Origin: Meiothermus sp.
Lineage (GTDB): Bacteria > Deinococcota > Deinococci > Deinococcales > Thermaceae
Direction: 5' to 3'
NCBI RefSeq assembly: GCF_025060375.1
Contig: NZ_JANXCG010000056.1
Coordinates: 1-60,136 of the forward strand
Length of the DNA: 60,136 bases
The notes beneath the pieces were generated by a model. The model searched no databases, was not told the DNA's origin, and saw only the letters and a program-made list of their open reading frames with translations. Each line of letters opens with the position of its first letter. Position 1 is the stretch's first letter. Below, piece by piece: positions 26,139 to 35,972 of this stretch. The position numbers and the translations under genes are program-made.

Positions 26139-27968
26139 ATGGAATCCTACACCGTTCACGACTACGACGTGCTGGTCATCGGCGCGGGAGGAGCTGGGTT
26201 GCGCGCGGCCATTGCAGCCATGGAGATGGGCGCCAGGGTGGGTGTGGTGACCAAGAGCCTCCTGGGCAAAGCCCACACCGTAATGGCTGAAGGGGGGATG
26301 GCCGCCGCTCTCGGTAACGTTCGCCCAGAGGACAACTGGAAGGTTCACTTCCGGGACACCATGAAGGGCGGGGGCATGCTCAACAACTGGAAGATGGTGA
26401 TGAACTACACCAAGGAAGCCCCGGAGCGGGTGCGGGAGCTCGAGCGCTGGGGCGCGGTTTTCGACCGCACGCCGGACGGTAAGATCAACCAGCGCAACTT
26501 CGGCGGCCACTCCTACCCCCGCCTGGCCCACGTGGGCGACCGCACCGGTCTGGAGCTCATCCGCACCCTGCAAGACCATGCGGTAAAGCTAGGCGTCCAC
26601 GCCCACATGGAGACCACCATCTACCGCCTTCTGACCGACGCAGGCCGGGTGGTGGGGGCCCTGGGCTTCAACCGCCAGACCGGCGATTTCCTGGTTTTTC
26701 GGGCCAAGGCGGTGGTGCTGGCAACCGGGGGCCTGGGCCGGATTTACCAGATCACCTCCAACTCCTGGGAGTGCACCGGCGATGGCTTCTCGCTCGCCAG
26801 CATGGTCGGCGCCGACCTGATTGACATGGAGTTCATCCAGTTCCACCCCACCGGAATGGTCTGGCCGCCCAGCGTGATGGGCATCCTGGTCACCGAAGGG
26901 GTGCGGGGCGAGGGGGGCGTTCTCAAGAACAGCCTGGGGCGCCGCTTCATGTTCGACAACATCCCCGAGCGCTACAAAGGGGAGTTCGCCGAGACCGAAG
27001 AGGAGGCCGAGCGCTGGTTGCAGGGCGACCGCACCGCCCGCCGCCCACCCGAGCTGCTGACCCGCGATGTGGTGGCTCGGGCCATCCGCAAGGAGGTGAG
27101 CGAGGGCCGGGGCAGCCCCCACGGGGGGGTCTACCTGGACATCGCCAGCCGGCGGCCGGCCGACTACATCAAAAAGAAGCTTCCCAGCATGTACCACCAG
27201 TTCATGAAGCTGGGCAACCTGGACATCACCAAAGAACCCATGGAGGTAGGTCCCACCTGCCACTACGTGATGGGCGGGGTGCGGGTGGACCCCGACACCC
27301 AGGCCACCAATGTGCCGGGGCTGTACGCCGCTGGAGAAGTAGCGGGTGGCCTCCACGGGGCCAACCGCCTGGGGGGCAACTCGCTTTCCGACCTGGTGGT
27401 GTTTGGCCGCCGGGCCGGGATAGCTGCCGCCGAGTACGCGGCCCAGCAGAGCGGTTCGTTCCAGGTAGATGAAGCCCAGGTTCGGGCCTACATCGCCGAA
27501 GCCCTCCAACCCTTCAACAACCCCCAGGGCGAGAACCCCTTCACCCTCATGAAGGAACTGCGTGCCTCCATGCAGAAAAACGCTGGAATCATGCGTGAGG
27601 AGGGGGAGCTGAAGGCCCAGCTCGACATTCTGGCTGACCTCAAGAAGAGGGCCTGGAACACCTCGGCCTCCGGGAGTCGGGCCTACAACCCAGGCTGGCA
27701 CACCGCGCTGGACATCCGGCTGATGGTAGAGGTCTCAGAGGCGGTGGTGTTGGCCGCCCTGGCCCGCAAGGAAAGCCGTGGAGGCCACGCCCGGCTTGAC
27801 TACCCGGACCCGGACCCCCAATTTGCCAAAATCAACCACGTCATCAAGCGCAACCCTGACGGTAGCCTGAGCGTGGTGGCCGAGCCGCTGCCCGAGATGC
27901 CCGAGGAGCTGCGCAGGATTGCCGAGGCCAAAGACCTAAAGGAGCTGAGCGAACCCGTAGGAGTCTGA
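26139..27968 (+). CDS. sdhA: Succinate dehydrogenase flavoprotein subunit
   Basis: 609 aa catalytic subunit oxidising succinate to fumarate. FAD-binding Rossmann motif VIGAGGAGLRAA at the N-terminus. The His expected to bind FAD covalently is in GKAHTVMAEGGMAAAL. The substrate-site blocks FHPTGMVWP, LLTRDVVARAI and GGVRVDPDTQ are intact, and GANRLGGNSLSDLVVFGRRAG is the C-terminal FAD block. GGGAGCC precedes the ATG. It lies 12 bases after sdhC and 2 bases before sdhB. Confidence 0.93.
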   Translation: MESYTVHDYDVLVIGAGGAGLRAAIAAMEMGARVGVVTKSLLGKAHTVMAEGGMAAALGNVRPEDNWKVHFRDTMKGGGMLNNWKMVMNYTKEAPERVRELERWGAVFDRTPDGKINQRNFGGHSYPRLAHVGDRTGLELIRTLQDHAVKLGVHAHMETTIYRLLTDAGRVVGALGFNRQTGDFLVFRAKAVVLATGGLGRIYQITSNSWECTGDGFSLASMVGADLIDMEFIQFHPTGMVWPPSVMGILVTEGVRGEGGVLKNSLGRRFMFDNIPERYKGEFAETEEEAERWLQGDRTARRPPELLTRDVVARAIRKEVSEGRGSPHGGVYLDIASRRPADYIKKKLPSMYHQFMKLGNLDITKEPMEVGPTCHYVMGGVRVDPDTQATNVPGLYAAGEVAGGLHGANRLGGNSLSDLVVFGRRAGIAAAEYAAQQSGSFQVDEAQVRAYIAEALQPFNNPQGENPFTLMKELRASMQKNAGIMREEGELKAQLDILADLKKRAWNTSASGSRAYNPGWHTALDIRLMVEVSEAVVLAALARKESRGGHARLDYPDPDPQFAKINHVIKRNPDGSLSVVAEPLPEMPEELRRIAEAKDLKELSEPVGV

Positions 27969-27970
27969 AG

Positions 27971-28741
27971 ATGCCTAGCGTGACCTTTAGAGTTTTCCGG
28001 GGCGACCAGACCGGCGGTGAGCTGAAGGACTACACCGTCGAGGTGCAAGAGGGCATGGTGGTGCTGGATGTAATTCACAAAATCCAGGCTGAGCAGGCCC
28101 CTGACCTCGCCTGCCGCTGGAACTGCAAGGCTGGAAAGTGCGGTTCTTGCGGGGCCGAGGTTAATGGTAAGCCCACCCTGATGTGCATGACCCGGCTGGA
28201 CACCATCGACACCAGCAAGCCGGTCACCGTCCGCCCCATGAAAACCTTCCCGGTGATTCGCGACCTGGTCACCGATGTGAAGTGGAACTACGAGGTCAAC
28301 AAAAAAATCAAGCCCTTCACCCCAGCCCCCGACACCAACTGGATCATGTATCAGGAGGACGTGGACCGGGTGCAGGAGTTCAGAAAGTGCATTGAGTGCT
28401 TTCTGTGCCAGAACGTCTGCCATGTCCTCCGCGAGCACAACGAAAAAACCGGCTTTATCGGGCCGCGCTTCCTGGTGCGCACCGCAAGCCTCGAAATGCA
28501 CCCCCTGGACGTGGAAAACCGTCTGGACATGCTTAAAAACGAGGGGGGCATTGGCTATTGCAACATCACCAAGTGCTGCACCGAGGTCTGCCCCGAGCAT
28601 ATTCGCATTACCGACAACGCCATCATTCCCCTGAAGGAGCGGGTGGTGGACGAGTACTACGACCCGGTGATGGCCTTCTTCCGTCGGCTTTTCGCAAGTA
28701 AAAAGCGTCCAGAGACAGCTGGCACAGCGGCCGACGACTAG
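27971..28741 (+). CDS. sdhB: Succinate dehydrogenase iron-sulphur subunit
   Basis: 256 aa electron-transfer subunit. The N-terminal plant-type ferredoxin domain has the [2Fe-2S] motif CRWNCKAGKCGSC with a later Cys in PTLMC. The C-terminal alpha-helical ferredoxin domain has CIECFLCQNVCH and CNITKCCTEVCPE for the [4Fe-4S] and [3Fe-4S] clusters. Electrons pass from the SdhA flavin to the membrane subunit. Last gene of the operon, followed by a strong hairpin. Confidence 0.93.
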   Translation: MPSVTFRVFRGDQTGGELKDYTVEVQEGMVVLDVIHKIQAEQAPDLACRWNCKAGKCGSCGAEVNGKPTLMCMTRLDTIDTSKPVTVRPMKTFPVIRDLVTDVKWNYEVNKKIKPFTPAPDTNWIMYQEDVDRVQEFRKCIECFLCQNVCHVLREHNEKTGFIGPRFLVRTASLEMHPLDVENRLDMLKNEGGIGYCNITKCCTEVCPEHIRITDNAIIPLKERVVDEYYDPVMAFFRRLFASKKRPETAGTAADD

Positions 28742-28754
28742 TTAGCCCAGCTGC

Positions 28755-28782
28755 GGCCCCCTCGAGCCGGCTCGAGGGGGCC
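28755..28782 (+). terminator. sdh operon terminator hairpin
   Basis: A 28-base perfect palindrome centred at 28768/28769, 14 bases after the sdhB stop. Arms begin GGCCCCCTCGAG and end CTCGAGGGGGCC. There is no T-run, but the stem is very stable. Confidence 0.6.
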
Positions 28783-28833
28783 TCCCCATCGCGAGCCCCA
28801 CAACCCCCGGGCAAAGGAGGGCAGAAGGGATCG

Positions 28834-28862
28834 TTGAAGTTTTAGAAACAGGTGTGGAGAAT
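28834..28862 (+). promoter_or_regulatory. Promoter of diguanylate cyclase gene
   Basis: -35 TTGAAG (28834-28839), 17-bp spacer, -10 GAGAAT (28857-28862), then ten bases to GTG 28873. Near-leaderless. Confidence 0.45.
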
Positions 28863-28872
28863 ATGAAAAGCC

Positions 28873-29940
28873 GTGGCCAGAAGTGCACCCCAAGACCAGG
28901 ACATCACCGTCCCCATGCGGGCTCGGGTGTACTTCTTCATGTTGCCCGTGGTGGCCTGGGCTGCCCTCTTCTCCTGGAGCCAGCTTGAGCTGGAAAAGCA
29001 GGAAAGCTTCTACGAAAGGTATTCCCTGCCCCTGATGGCCCTTTGGCTGATGCTCTGCTGGGCAGGCCTTCTTCCCCGCTGGATGCCTTTCCGCTGGGTG
29101 GAGCAGGGCATTTTCTGGGGAAGCGCCACCCTGATGGTGCTCAACGTCTACTACAACCTCCTGGCCATCGCCCGGGAGGGCCTCTGGGGTTCCTCGGTCT
29201 GGCTAGCCATTATCTTTGTGATGGCCTACTTTGTCTTCGAGCCGCGCCTGGCCTGGCGGGTTTCGCTGGGGCTCTTTCTGGCCTTCCTGCTCGCCGGCTT
29301 TCTGGCCCTTGCCCCCCAGGTGGCCCAGGGAGTTAAGCTCGACGGCAACGGGCTGGTCCAGCTCTACGTTTCCCAGCTCAGCTACCTGGTTTTGTTCCGG
29401 GTTCTGGTGTTCTCCAAGGAACACGGCCTAAGGGCCCAGCTCGAGGCCGCCCACCTCCACCACCTGGCCCATACCGACCCCCTAACCGGCGTGGCCAACC
29501 GCCGCTCCATCCTGAAAAGCCTAGAAGAGGCCTTGCTCCGCCACCAGCAGACTGCAGAGCCCCTCTGCCTGGTGTTGCTTGACCTAGACCGCTTCAAACA
29601 GATCAACGACTGCTACGGCCACGAGGTGGGGGACCGGGTGCTCGTGCAGGCCACCCGGGTCCTGCAACAAAACCTGCGGCCCGGCGACCAGCTGGGCCGC
29701 TGGGGCGGGGAAGAGTTCATGCTGCTGCTCCCCAACACCTCTTTGGCGGAGGCAGAGGAGCTTTGCGCGCGCCTTCAGCCTCTCCTGGCCCAGCACGATC
29801 ACCTGCCCCCTGTCTCGGCCAGCTTTGGCGTAGCTGCGGCCCTCCCGGGGGACAATCCAAGAAGCCTCATCGCCCGAGCCGACAGCGCGATGTACGCCTC
29901 CAAACAGGCTGGGGGCAACCAGGTAAAGGTTGCGTCTTAG
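28873..29940 (+). CDS. Membrane diguanylate cyclase (GGDEF)
   Basis: 355 aa. About five or six membrane helices (residues 20-180) form an N-terminal sensor domain of unknown ligand, joined by a short linker to a complete GGDEF domain (about 195-355). The active site reads GGEEF (RWGGEEFMLLLPN), an accepted active variant. An inhibitory RxxD site (RPGD) lies exactly five residues before it, so product feedback by c-di-GMP is expected. LDLDRFKQINDCYGHEVGD is the metal and substrate loop. It starts at GTG 28873. Confidence 0.9.
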   Translation: MARSAPQDQDITVPMRARVYFFMLPVVAWAALFSWSQLELEKQESFYERYSLPLMALWLMLCWAGLLPRWMPFRWVEQGIFWGSATLMVLNVYYNLLAIAREGLWGSSVWLAIIFVMAYFVFEPRLAWRVSLGLFLAFLLAGFLALAPQVAQGVKLDGNGLVQLYVSQLSYLVLFRVLVFSKEHGLRAQLEAAHLHHLAHTDPLTGVANRRSILKSLEEALLRHQQTAEPLCLVLLDLDRFKQINDCYGHEVGDRVLVQATRVLQQNLRPGDQLGRWGGEEFMLLLPNTSLAEAEELCARLQPLLAQHDHLPPVSASFGVAAALPGDNPRSLIARADSAMYASKQAGGNQVKVAS

Positions 29941-30860
29941 GCCAGCCCGCTCAACTTCAGCACAAACAGCCCATACATGAGCAGAAAGAGCATTCCCTCC
30001 CAGCTCGAGATGCGCCGGTCCTGCACCAGAAGGTAGAACAGCAGTGAAGAGCCCACAAAAAAGGGCAGGGCAAACCCCGCCAGTTCGGGCGGCGCTTTGA
30101 CCGTGCCGTAGACAGCCCCTGCGCCCACCACCACCAGCGCATTAAATACGCAAGATCCCAGAATATTGCCCACCGCCAGCGAAGACTTGCCCTGACGTGC
30201 CACCATAAAGCTTACCACCAGCTCAGGCAGGGTGGTGCCCAAGGCCAGAATCGTGACGGCTACGATGGCCAGAGGCACGCCCATAGCGGCGGCCAGGGCC
30301 TGAACGCTGCCCACCGTCCACTCAGCTCCAAAGTGGAGGCCCACGGCGCCGAGTCCTACCATCAGCAAATCGCGGGGGACCAACCGGGAGCGGGGCTCAC
30401 CATCCTCTCTGCTACCCTCTCTGAGGAAATACACCACATAGACCCCGTAAACAGCCAGCAGGAAAAGCCCCTCCACCCGGCCCACCACCCCATCAAACAT
30501 CACCACCCCCAACGCGAAGGCCGAGCCCACCAGAAAGTGCAAATCTATGGCGATGTAGGCCTTGCCCAGGTAGACCGGGCGCACCGTTGAGAACACCGCG
30601 CTCACTCCCAGAACCAGCAACAGGTTGGAAACATTGGCCCCCAGCACATTGCCGCTCAAAATCTGGGAAACCCCCCGGCTCACCGAGAAAAGCCCCGTGA
30701 CCAGCTCAGGCAGCGAGGTGCCCACCCCCACAACGATAACCCCCACCATGAAGCTGGACAAACCCAACGCCAGTCCAATGCGCTCGGCGGCCCCCACAAG
30801 CAAGCGAGCCGATAGAAGCAACAGGGCTAGACTGGCCGAAAAAGCGAGGAAGTGGAGCAT
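29937..30860 (-). CDS. Calcium/sodium antiporter, CaCA family (second copy)
   Basis: 307 aa exchanger with two alpha-repeats: GVGTSLPELVTG with GNVLGANVSN in the first half, and ALGTTLPELVVS with GNILGSCVFN in the second. It is a distant paralogue of the exchanger at 1704-2669; the second repeat has GSC where most have GSN. Start ATG 30860 is preferred over the longer frame to 30890 because a TAGTAT -10 sits seven bases upstream. It is convergent with the cyclase gene, overlapping by 4 bases. Confidence 0.88.
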   Translation of the reverse strand: MLHFLAFSASLALLLLSARLLVGAAERIGLALGLSSFMVGVIVVGVGTSLPELVTGLFSVSRGVSQILSGNVLGANVSNLLLVLGVSAVFSTVRPVYLGKAYIAIDLHFLVGSAFALGVVMFDGVVGRVEGLFLLAVYGVYVVYFLREGSREDGEPRSRLVPRDLLMVGLGAVGLHFGAEWTVGSVQALAAAMGVPLAIVAVTILALGTTLPELVVSFMVARQGKSSLAVGNILGSCVFNALVVVGAGAVYGTVKAPPELAGFALPFFVGSSLLFYLLVQDRRISSWEGMLFLLMYGLFVLKLSGLA

Positions 30861-30867
30861 TGAGAGG

Positions 30868-30873
30868 ATACTA
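30868..30873 (-). promoter_or_regulatory. Leaderless-type -10 of second exchanger
   Basis: TAGTAT on the minus strand, seven bases before ATG 30860. It sits on the stop codon of the upstream lipoprotein hydrolase gene, so the exchanger may have its own promoter inside an apparent operon. Confidence 0.45.
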
Positions 30874-31815
30874 CTCGAGCCAGGCCGCAAGAGCCCGCTC
30901 TACCAGGGCCAGGAGAGCCGGTGTGGTCTTGTGCCCTAGGTCGGGATAGAGCACCAGGTGGTCCTCGGTCAGGGGGCCGAAGCCGGTGGGCTTTCCCAAG
31001 CAAGCCCGGCGCTTGGTCAGGGGACCGGTCCAGGGCTGGCCCCCCTGGGTTAGGGCCACCCGGTAGACCCTTCGCCCCATGGCCTCCCGCTCCGCAGCCA
31101 GGCGGCAGCCCTGGGTAGCCGGCACCAATGGGTCGTTGCCGGCCTGGAGGATAAGCAGAGGAGCCTCGAGCGCCCGGGCAAAGGCCAAGGGGTTTCGCTC
31201 GGCGTAGCAGCGCGGGCAGGCCTGCGGGCTGCCGCCCACCAGGGCCTGGCGGCGGGCCACTGCCTCGAGCCTACCCGCCGAGCGCAACAGCTCGAGCTGC
31301 TCCACCAGGTCGGTGGGCCCCAGCACGTGGGCCACCCCGGCCACCCAAGGCGCCCCCTGGGCCGCCTTCAGGGCCACACAGGCCCCCATGGAAAAGCCCA
31401 CCAGCGCCACCCGCTCGCTCCCACCGTGGTCCCTCAGGGCCCGGACCAGGGGGGGCAGGTCAGCGGCCTCATCGCCGCACAGGCTAACCCGGCCCTGGCT
31501 CTTCCCCTGCCCGCGCAGGTGGGGCAGGACCACCAGGTAACCCCTCTGGGCCCAACCCCAGCAAAGCGCACGCAGGCTCGCGGTGGGCCCCCACTGCCCG
31601 CCGTGCACCAACAAAACCGTAGGGAAAGGTCCCTGCCCGTCGGGGCGACAAACTTCCACATAAAGCGCCACATCCCGCCGCAACCAGCCCTCGTAGCGCT
31701 GCACCGGCTCAGCGCTGGACGGGCGCAACTCCAGCCGGGGACCGGCTCCGTCCCGCCCGCACCCTGCCAGAACCAGCAGGGCCAGCCCCACCCACCACCC
31801 CAACCTACCGACCAA
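30871..31815 (-). CDS. Alpha/beta-hydrolase lipoprotein
   Basis: 314 aa. Signal peptide with lipobox LAGC (C19), so it should be lipid-anchored outside the inner membrane. An alpha/beta-hydrolase (dienelactone hydrolase/BAAT-like) fold follows: oxyanion region LLVHGG (69-74), nucleophile S142 in GFSMG, acid in GNDPLVP and catalytic His in DLGHKTTP. Substrate unknown; an esterase or peptidase acting on a surface or nutrient compound is likely. It overlaps the acyltransferase gene upstream by 11 bases, so the two are probably translated together. Confidence 0.8.
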   Translation of the reverse strand: MVGRLGWWVGLALLVLAGCGRDGAGPRLELRPSSAEPVQRYEGWLRRDVALYVEVCRPDGQGPFPTVLLVHGGQWGPTASLRALCWGWAQRGYLVVLPHLRGQGKSQGRVSLCGDEAADLPPLVRALRDHGGSERVALVGFSMGACVALKAAQGAPWVAGVAHVLGPTDLVEQLELLRSAGRLEAVARRQALVGGSPQACPRCYAERNPLAFARALEAPLLILQAGNDPLVPATQGCRLAAEREAMGRRVYRVALTQGGQPWTGPLTKRRACLGKPTGFGPLTEDHLVLYPDLGHKTTPALLALVERALAAWLE

Positions 31816-32860
31816 ACATCCACCTCGAAAACAGGCTCCGCCGCACCAGCCAGGCCAACCCTAGGGGAAGGCCCAGCGCCAGCACCCCATAGATGGCAAA
31901 AGCCGGCACAAACCCCAGCGGCTCAGGAAAGCCCGGCGTGCGCTCCAAAAGCCGCATGACCAGCGGATGAATCAGGTAGATCTGCAGGGAGTACCGCCCC
32001 AGCAGGCGCAAGAATGGGGCCAGCGGGGAGCCGCTCAGGCGCACTGCCAACCCAAGGAGCAAAAAGGCCATCGCCGTGGTGTAGAGCCAGTGCCCTACCT
32101 GATAGGCCATGGTGTTCACCGGCAGCCCCATCCGGGCCTCAACCGCATTGGGAAGGTAAAAGGCCAAACCCACCGCCACCACCCCCAGCGCCGCTAGCCG
32201 CCCCCGCCGCAACAGCTCATCGAGCCGCTCGAGCTGCCCGGCCAGCCAGACCCCCAGGGCAATCGCGGGCAGGTACCAGAGGATCACGCTGCCCGGATAC
32301 TCAAAGCGGTAGACCTCGCGGTTGAAAAAGTAGACCCCCAGGGTCAGCAAGCCCCCACCCAGCATCACCCCCCAAAAGGGGAGCCGCCACCTCAGCAAGG
32401 GCAGGAGCAGCGGCAGAAGCAGGGTGAGCTGGATAGCCAGCACCAAGAAGTAGAGGTGAAAGTAGGCCTTGCCCCACAGGAGCTGATGGGGGATGCGTCC
32501 AGGGTCAAACCACTGGGGAAACTCGTGGTACCGCCAGAGGAGGTAGAGCCCGCTCCAGAGCAGATAGGGCCAGACCACCCGCAGCAGGCGGTTTTGCGCG
32601 TAGCGCAGGGGATGAAAGCCGCGGATGAGGGCCGCCCCCAGCACCACCGTGGTGAGGAACAAAAAGGCTGGAACCGCAAAATGGAGCACCCGGTTCAGGA
32701 CCACCAGCAAGAACCATTCGGCGCTCCCCTGCTCCATCATCCGCAGGAATCGGCCCGAAAGGTGGTGGAACAGGACCTCGAGGATGGCCAGGCCGCGAAA
32801 CACCTCCACCCAGGGAAAGCGGTCCGGCTCGGCTTGCGCGGGGCGAGGAGGCGCCGGCAT
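31805..32860 (-). CDS. Acyltransferase-3 family membrane protein
   Basis: 351 aa with ten hydrophobic segments. The first helix carries FRGLAILEVLFHHLSG, the start of the family (OafA/NodX/YrrM-like), though the canonical catalytic His lies in the LFHH pair. Members move acetyl or other acyl groups onto extracytoplasmic sugars or lipids. The partner hydrolase downstream overlaps it, so the pair may add and remove the same group; that is inference. ATG 32860 follows a possible TAGGAT -10 by six bases; GTG 32863 is also possible. Confidence 0.8.
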   Translation of the reverse strand: MPAPPRPAQAEPDRFPWVEVFRGLAILEVLFHHLSGRFLRMMEQGSAEWFLLVVLNRVLHFAVPAFLFLTTVVLGAALIRGFHPLRYAQNRLLRVVWPYLLWSGLYLLWRYHEFPQWFDPGRIPHQLLWGKAYFHLYFLVLAIQLTLLLPLLLPLLRWRLPFWGVMLGGGLLTLGVYFFNREVYRFEYPGSVILWYLPAIALGVWLAGQLERLDELLRRGRLAALGVVAVGLAFYLPNAVEARMGLPVNTMAYQVGHWLYTTAMAFLLLGLAVRLSGSPLAPFLRLLGRYSLQIYLIHPLVMRLLERTPGFPEPLGFVPAFAIYGVLALGLPLGLAWLVRRSLFSRWMFGR

Positions 32861-32863
32861 CAC

Positions 32864-33142
32864 CTTATCCTATGCCCCTCCTATAAAGAGTTTCTTAAGA
32901 CCAGACCCTCGGCCCTCCTGGGTCTGCCGGGGCAAACAGGGCGCACGCCGCAGCCACGTGCCGCGACCCCCTACCGAAAAAACCGCAGCCAAAGATACCA
33001 CCGGGCTTCGTTCAAAAAGGGGAAGGAGGTAAGCGCCGCTGGGAGCGCCCTCAGGGCGCCCAGGCTGCACCACCTAATCAGGCGGCACCGACCGGAGCCC
33101 CAAACGCTACCTCAGCCGCGGGCAGGGAGGAGCACCCGGCCA
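32864..33142. other. Intergenic region between mnmA and acyltransferase
   Basis: 279 bp without a gene. It contains a strong hairpin at 33039-33063, GCGCCC/GGGCGC with a TCA loop, extended by CTGG/CCAG. This may end the mnmA transcript, but no T-tract follows it closely. The right side near 32864-32885 carries A/T-rich bases typical of a promoter for the acyltransferase gene. Confidence 0.4.
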
Positions 33143-34240
33143 CTAGCCGAAGCACTGCAGGGGCCGGTTCGAGGCCTCCCAGAGGTTGTGCAGGGGTTGG
33201 ACGATAATCCCCCCGCCCAGGAGCCGTTCGCCCTGGTACAGCACCGCTGACTGGCCGGGCGCAACAGCAAACTGGGGCTCTTCAAACCGGATTACCATCC
33301 GCCCTGGGGTCATCTCCTCCACTCGAGCCGGCACCGGCCGGGTGCGGTAGCGCACCTGCACCTCCAGCCGCTCAGGCACGCCGCTTGGCTCCAGGAGTAG
33401 GTTGACCCCTTGGGCCTCCAGCCCCCCCCACATGCAGGCCTCGCGGGGGCCCACCACCACCTCGTTGCGGGCCACATCTACCCGGACCACGTAGCGCTCG
33501 AGGTGGCTCTTCCAAAGACCCAGCCCCTTCCGCTGGCCCACCGTGTAGAACTGGGCCCCGCTGTGCTCCCCGATCTGCGCACCGGTCTCCAGGTCTATGA
33601 GGGGCCCTGGCCTAGCCCCAATGTGCTGGGCCAAAAAATCCTTCAAATCACCCTGCACAAAGCAGATGTTCTGACTCTCGGGCTTTTTAGCCGTGGGCAG
33701 GCCAAACTGCTCGGCCAGGGCCCGCACCTGGGGCTTCTCCAGGTGGCCCACCGGAAAGAGCAGGTGAGGGATGGCTTCCTTGGGCGTGCCCCAGAGGAAG
33801 TAGGTTTGGTCCTTCCTGGGATCACCCCGGTAGAGCCCGCCCTCTCGGTTGATCACGTAGTGACCGGTAGCCACGTAGTCGCAGCCCAGCATCCGGGCCT
33901 TTCGCAAAAGCGAGTCAAACTTAACCCGGGTGTTGCAGCTTACGCAAGGGTTGGGGGTCTGCCCTGCCCGGTAGCCCGCGATGAAAGGAGCGATGATCTT
34001 TTCCTGGAACTCCTCGCGGTAGTCGAGCAGGTAGAAAGGAATACCCAGGATATCCGCGACCCGTCGGGCCTCGTAGGCAGCATCGGGCGAGCAGCAGGTC
34101 TCAAAGCAATCCCCCTGCTTGTTGTCGGGCCAAAAGCGCATCATGGCCCCGATAACCTCATAGCCCTGTTCCTTGAGCAGAGCTGCGCTTACGGAGGAGT
34201 CTACCCCCCCGCTCATGGCCGCCAACACGCGCTTACCCAT
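33143..34240 (-). CDS. mnmA: tRNA-specific 2-thiouridylase
   Basis: 365 aa enzyme that activates U34 of Lys, Glu and Gln tRNAs with ATP and inserts sulphur. The PP-loop AMSGGVDSS is near the N-terminus. The two catalytic Cys residues are in NPCVSCN and QNICFV, and the central and C-terminal beta-barrel domains are complete (GQRKGLGL; VAPGQSAVLY). ATG 34240 is chosen; an upstream GTG at 34246 would add two residues. A TTAGACT -10 lies about 34 bases upstream. Confidence 0.93.
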   Translation of the reverse strand: MGKRVLAAMSGGVDSSVSAALLKEQGYEVIGAMMRFWPDNKQGDCFETCCSPDAAYEARRVADILGIPFYLLDYREEFQEKIIAPFIAGYRAGQTPNPCVSCNTRVKFDSLLRKARMLGCDYVATGHYVINREGGLYRGDPRKDQTYFLWGTPKEAIPHLLFPVGHLEKPQVRALAEQFGLPTAKKPESQNICFVQGDLKDFLAQHIGARPGPLIDLETGAQIGEHSGAQFYTVGQRKGLGLWKSHLERYVVRVDVARNEVVVGPREACMWGGLEAQGVNLLLEPSGVPERLEVQVRYRTRPVPARVEEMTPGRMVIRFEEPQFAVAPGQSAVLYQGERLLGGGIIVQPLHNLWEASNRPLQCFG

Positions 34241-34273
34241 AACCACAGCGGAGCCCCGTGGGCCCCTAGACCC

Positions 34274-34279
34274 AGTCTA
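34274..34279 (-). promoter_or_regulatory. -10 of mnmA
   Basis: TAGACT within GGGTTAGACTGGG on the minus strand; about 27 bases of leader to ATG 34240. No clear -35. Confidence 0.4.
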
Positions 34280-34311
34280 ACCCACCCCTCTAGGAGCCTG
34301 CGCACACTCTG

Positions 34312-34341
34312 TTGACGGGCCAGGCCACCTGGGCTTAGCAT
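34312..34341 (+). promoter_or_regulatory. pyr operon promoter
   Basis: -35 TTGACG (34312-34317), 18-bp spacer, -10 TAGCAT (34336-34341). Start near 34348, about 148 bases before pyrR. Confidence 0.65.
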
Positions 34342-34363
34342 AACGGGCGGGCTTAGGCCCCTA

Positions 34364-34394
34364 CCTTTAAGCCGATCCGGTGAGGTCGGAAAGG
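34364..34394 (+). promoter_or_regulatory. PyrR-binding hairpin in pyr leader
   Basis: Lower stem CCTTT (34364-34368) with AAAGG (34390-34394), a purine internal loop AAG, upper stem CCGAT (34372-34376) with GTCGG (34385-34389), and loop CCGGTGAG. The run TCCGGTGAGGT (34376-34386) fits the PyrR recognition pattern UCCNGNGAGGY exactly. The lower stem includes bases of the leader-peptide Shine-Dalgarno (34391-34396), so PyrR-stabilised folding should stop leader translation. Confidence 0.8.
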
Positions 34395-34401
34395 AGTGTC
34401 A

Positions 34402-35970
<1,569 letters not shown>

Positions 35971-35972
35971 GG

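Noticed and set aside
33155-33185. GGTTCGA string as the T-arm of a tRNA
   Set aside because: It encodes the conserved C-terminus of MnmA and no cloverleaf can be drawn around it.
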